Source: Paenibacillus nanensis (GTDB lineage Bacteria > Bacillota > Bacilli > Paenibacillales > Paenibacillaceae). Taken from it: DNA of 64,000 nt. The notes under the pieces are model-generated. The model had not been told where the DNA came from and searched no databases. It saw only the letters and a list, made by a program, of their open reading frames with translations. Made by a program: the position numbers and the translations under genes. Positions 62,859 to 64,000 of the stretch are shown one piece after another (the stretch's first letter is position 1; each line of letters opens with the position of its first letter). The stretch lies in contig NZ_QXQA01000018.1 of assembly GCF_003583765.1 (NCBI RefSeq), positions 1-64,000 on the forward strand, read 5' to 3'.

Positions 62859-63344
62859 ATGGACAACATCGATTTAAAGATAATGTCCATTCTTCACGAT
62901 AATGCCAGAATTACGGTTTCTGAGATGAGTCGAATGGTTTCGATGTCGCAGCCGGCTGTAACCGAACGTCTTCGGAAATTGGAAGAACGGGAGGTCATAA
63001 CCGGTTATCGTGCAAAGATCTCCCCTGCCAAGCTGGGCAAATATACAACAGCGTTTGTACTGTTCAAATCGAACAACTGCAAGGAATTCGAAACATTCTG
63101 CGAAGCGGCCCCTGAAATTATCGATTTCTATAGAACAAGTGGCGAGTATAATTATTTGTTGAAGGTTGTAACGGAAACAAGTGAATCGTTGGAAACCTTC
63201 CTTGAGGCTTGCAACGCATTTGGATTTTCAACGACCCTAGTCGTTCTTTCCACTCGATTCGAGGATAAAAGTCTTGTGGCAAGCCGTGAAGATATAAACG
63301 TCATTTCATTGGTTCGGCCAGGAGAAAAAGAAAGCACTCGATGA
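62859..63344 (+). CDS. Lrp/AsnC-family transcriptional regulator
   Basis: 161 aa. ATG 62859 with GAGGTGATC upstream. HTH (residues about 5-60; ITVSEMSRMVSMSQPAVTERLRKLEEREVITGYRA, in two parts) and the RAM effector domain (about 70-150). A leucine/amino-acid-responsive global or local regulator. Divergent from the hydrolase gene, which may be its target. Confidence 0.92.
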   Translation: MDNIDLKIMSILHDNARITVSEMSRMVSMSQPAVTERLRKLEEREVITGYRAKISPAKLGKYTTAFVLFKSNNCKEFETFCEAAPEIIDFYRTSGEYNYLLKVVTETSESLETFLEACNAFGFSTTLVVLSTRFEDKSLVASREDINVISLVRPGEKESTR

Positions 63345-63415
63345 TTAGCGGAAATGTCAAACTGCGTCTTTCTCATCGCGCTATTACATATGAGGACTGC
63401 TTGTAAAGAGAGCAA

Positions 63416-63442
63416 ACCGTCATGCCTATATAGCATGACGGT
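63416..63442. terminator. Hairpin between convergent Lrp and DinB genes
   Basis: ACCGTCATGC (63416-63425), loop CTATATA, GCATGACGGT (63433-63442); perfect 10-bp stem, no clean T-run on either side. Confidence 0.6.
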
Positions 63443-63480
63443 ATGAACGGGGCGGGAAGGGTGCCATAATGTAAGGACGA

Positions 63481-63990
63481 CTAACTCAAATAACGATTTC
63501 GGATGACCTCCATGTGGTGAAGCTCGTGTCCTGCGATGCCGTAAGCAAGGGAGCGCACCGTAATGCTTGTGTTGTTGGCTGTACCCTTGCGGGACCACGC
63601 CTCCGTCGGCAACCCGCGCAGCAGTGTGATCGTCGATTGCCGTACGGCCCGGTAGTCTTCGGCCAATTGCGCGGTTGTCCAGCCTCCGAAAGGAGGAATG
63701 AACAATTCCTGATCGAAACTGGACAGAGGCGTCTGATCCCCTCTTGCAAATCGGAGCAGGCGGTAGGTCATGACGCGTTCACTGTCTGCGATGTGGCCCA
63801 CGACTTCCTTCAGCATCCATTTTCCTTCCGCATACCGATAGGCGCTCTGGCTTTCGGTCAACGATGCCAGCAGCTCGGTCATCTGCTTTTCCTGGGCGAG
63901 CAGAATGTCGATGATGTTGCCTTCCGGCACCAACCGGATATAGTCGCCGGCGTCCCCGGCGTATTCTTCTTCTGACGGTCTTTGGTTCAT
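63481..63990 (-). CDS. DinB-family (DinB_2) metal-dependent protein
   Basis: 169 aa from ATG 63990, complete unless a start lies beyond the window end. Four-helix bundle; metal His in VVGHIADSERVM (near 66) and GHELHHMEVIRNRY (near 154-167). DinB-like proteins bind zinc or nickel and may act in thiol-dependent detoxification. The 10 bases upstream of the ATG are visible, but the ribosome site cannot be confirmed. Confidence 0.88.
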   Translation of the reverse strand: MNQRPSEEEYAGDAGDYIRLVPEGNIIDILLAQEKQMTELLASLTESQSAYRYAEGKWMLKEVVGHIADSERVMTYRLLRFARGDQTPLSSFDQELFIPPFGGWTTAQLAEDYRAVRQSTITLLRGLPTEAWSRKGTANNTSITVRSLAYGIAGHELHHMEVIRNRYLS

Positions 63991-64000
63991 GCGTAATCAC

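Overview
The window looks like chromosomal DNA of a spore-forming, Gram-positive bacterium of the Paenibacillus type. The reasons are GGAGG-type ribosome sites with frequent GTG/TTG starts, sigma-A promoters, a T-box leader, LplB/YtcP-type sugar importers with lipoprotein binding proteins, AraC regulators carrying membrane sensor domains, an SLH-anchored surface protein, and a CcpA-type cre site. There are no rRNA or tRNA genes, no CRISPR array, no transposase and no phage genes. The evidence is by reading alone; no database search was run.

Layout. 1-813: no protein gene; a 40-bp perfect palindrome, five 51-bp tandem repeats, then a promoter and complete T-box leader that controls an MFS exporter (814-2064). 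2118-3773: a promoter with overlapping dyad operator drives a catechol-dioxygenase (CatE-like)/nitroreductase pair, probably for quinone/catechol stress. 3831-6510 (minus): a 7TM-DISM histidine kinase and its NarL-type regulator. 6756-14130: a secreted multidomain protein of 2387 aa followed by a 50-aa peptide with a lasso-peptide-like leader. 14346-19451: mixed housekeeping and resistance genes (papain-like amidase, SIMPL protein, membrane protein, chromate transporter, small HTH-like protein, AAC(3)-family acetyltransferase).

19598-33486: two sugar ABC importer modules in the same direction but mirror-ordered (regulator-permease-permease-binding protein, then binding protein-permease-permease-regulator), separated by a minus-strand M23 peptidase/bactofilin pair. 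The first regulator has a cre box over its transcription start. 33492-45022: an Eis-like acetyltransferase, then two consecutive catabolic transcription units. The first is FAD oxidoreductase, DUF4838/GH67-like protein and a regulator with a degenerate GGDEF-like domain. The second is a tightly overlapping six-gene operon (NAD-epimerase, DapA-like lyase, both L-serine dehydratase subunits, M20 amidohydrolase, Gfo/Idh dehydrogenase) behind a 9-bp perfect inverted repeat. This looks like a pathway whose substrate I cannot name.

45023-45642: a gene-free patch of 41-bp direct repeats, diverged relatives of the 51-bp repeat, and a 257-bp tetranucleotide microsatellite that runs into the stop codon of a GntR/solute-binding-protein fusion regulator. 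47359-52863: an SLH-anchored beta-propeller surface protein and a D-2-hydroxyacid dehydrogenase. 53045-64000: HisJ, GNAT, DUF2500, SgrR-like regulator, DUF4173, a phosphoesterase, a doubtful GerPF-like spore gene, HxlR/VOC and SnoaL/DUF4260 pairs, a VOC pseudogene remnant, alpha/beta hydrolase, Lrp regulator and DinB protein.

The most unusual items are the orphan RiPP-like precursor beside the giant secreted protein, the T-box in front of a drug-exporter-type MFS gene, the unnamed serine-dehydratase operon with its GGDEF-like regulator, and the large tetranucleotide microsatellite.
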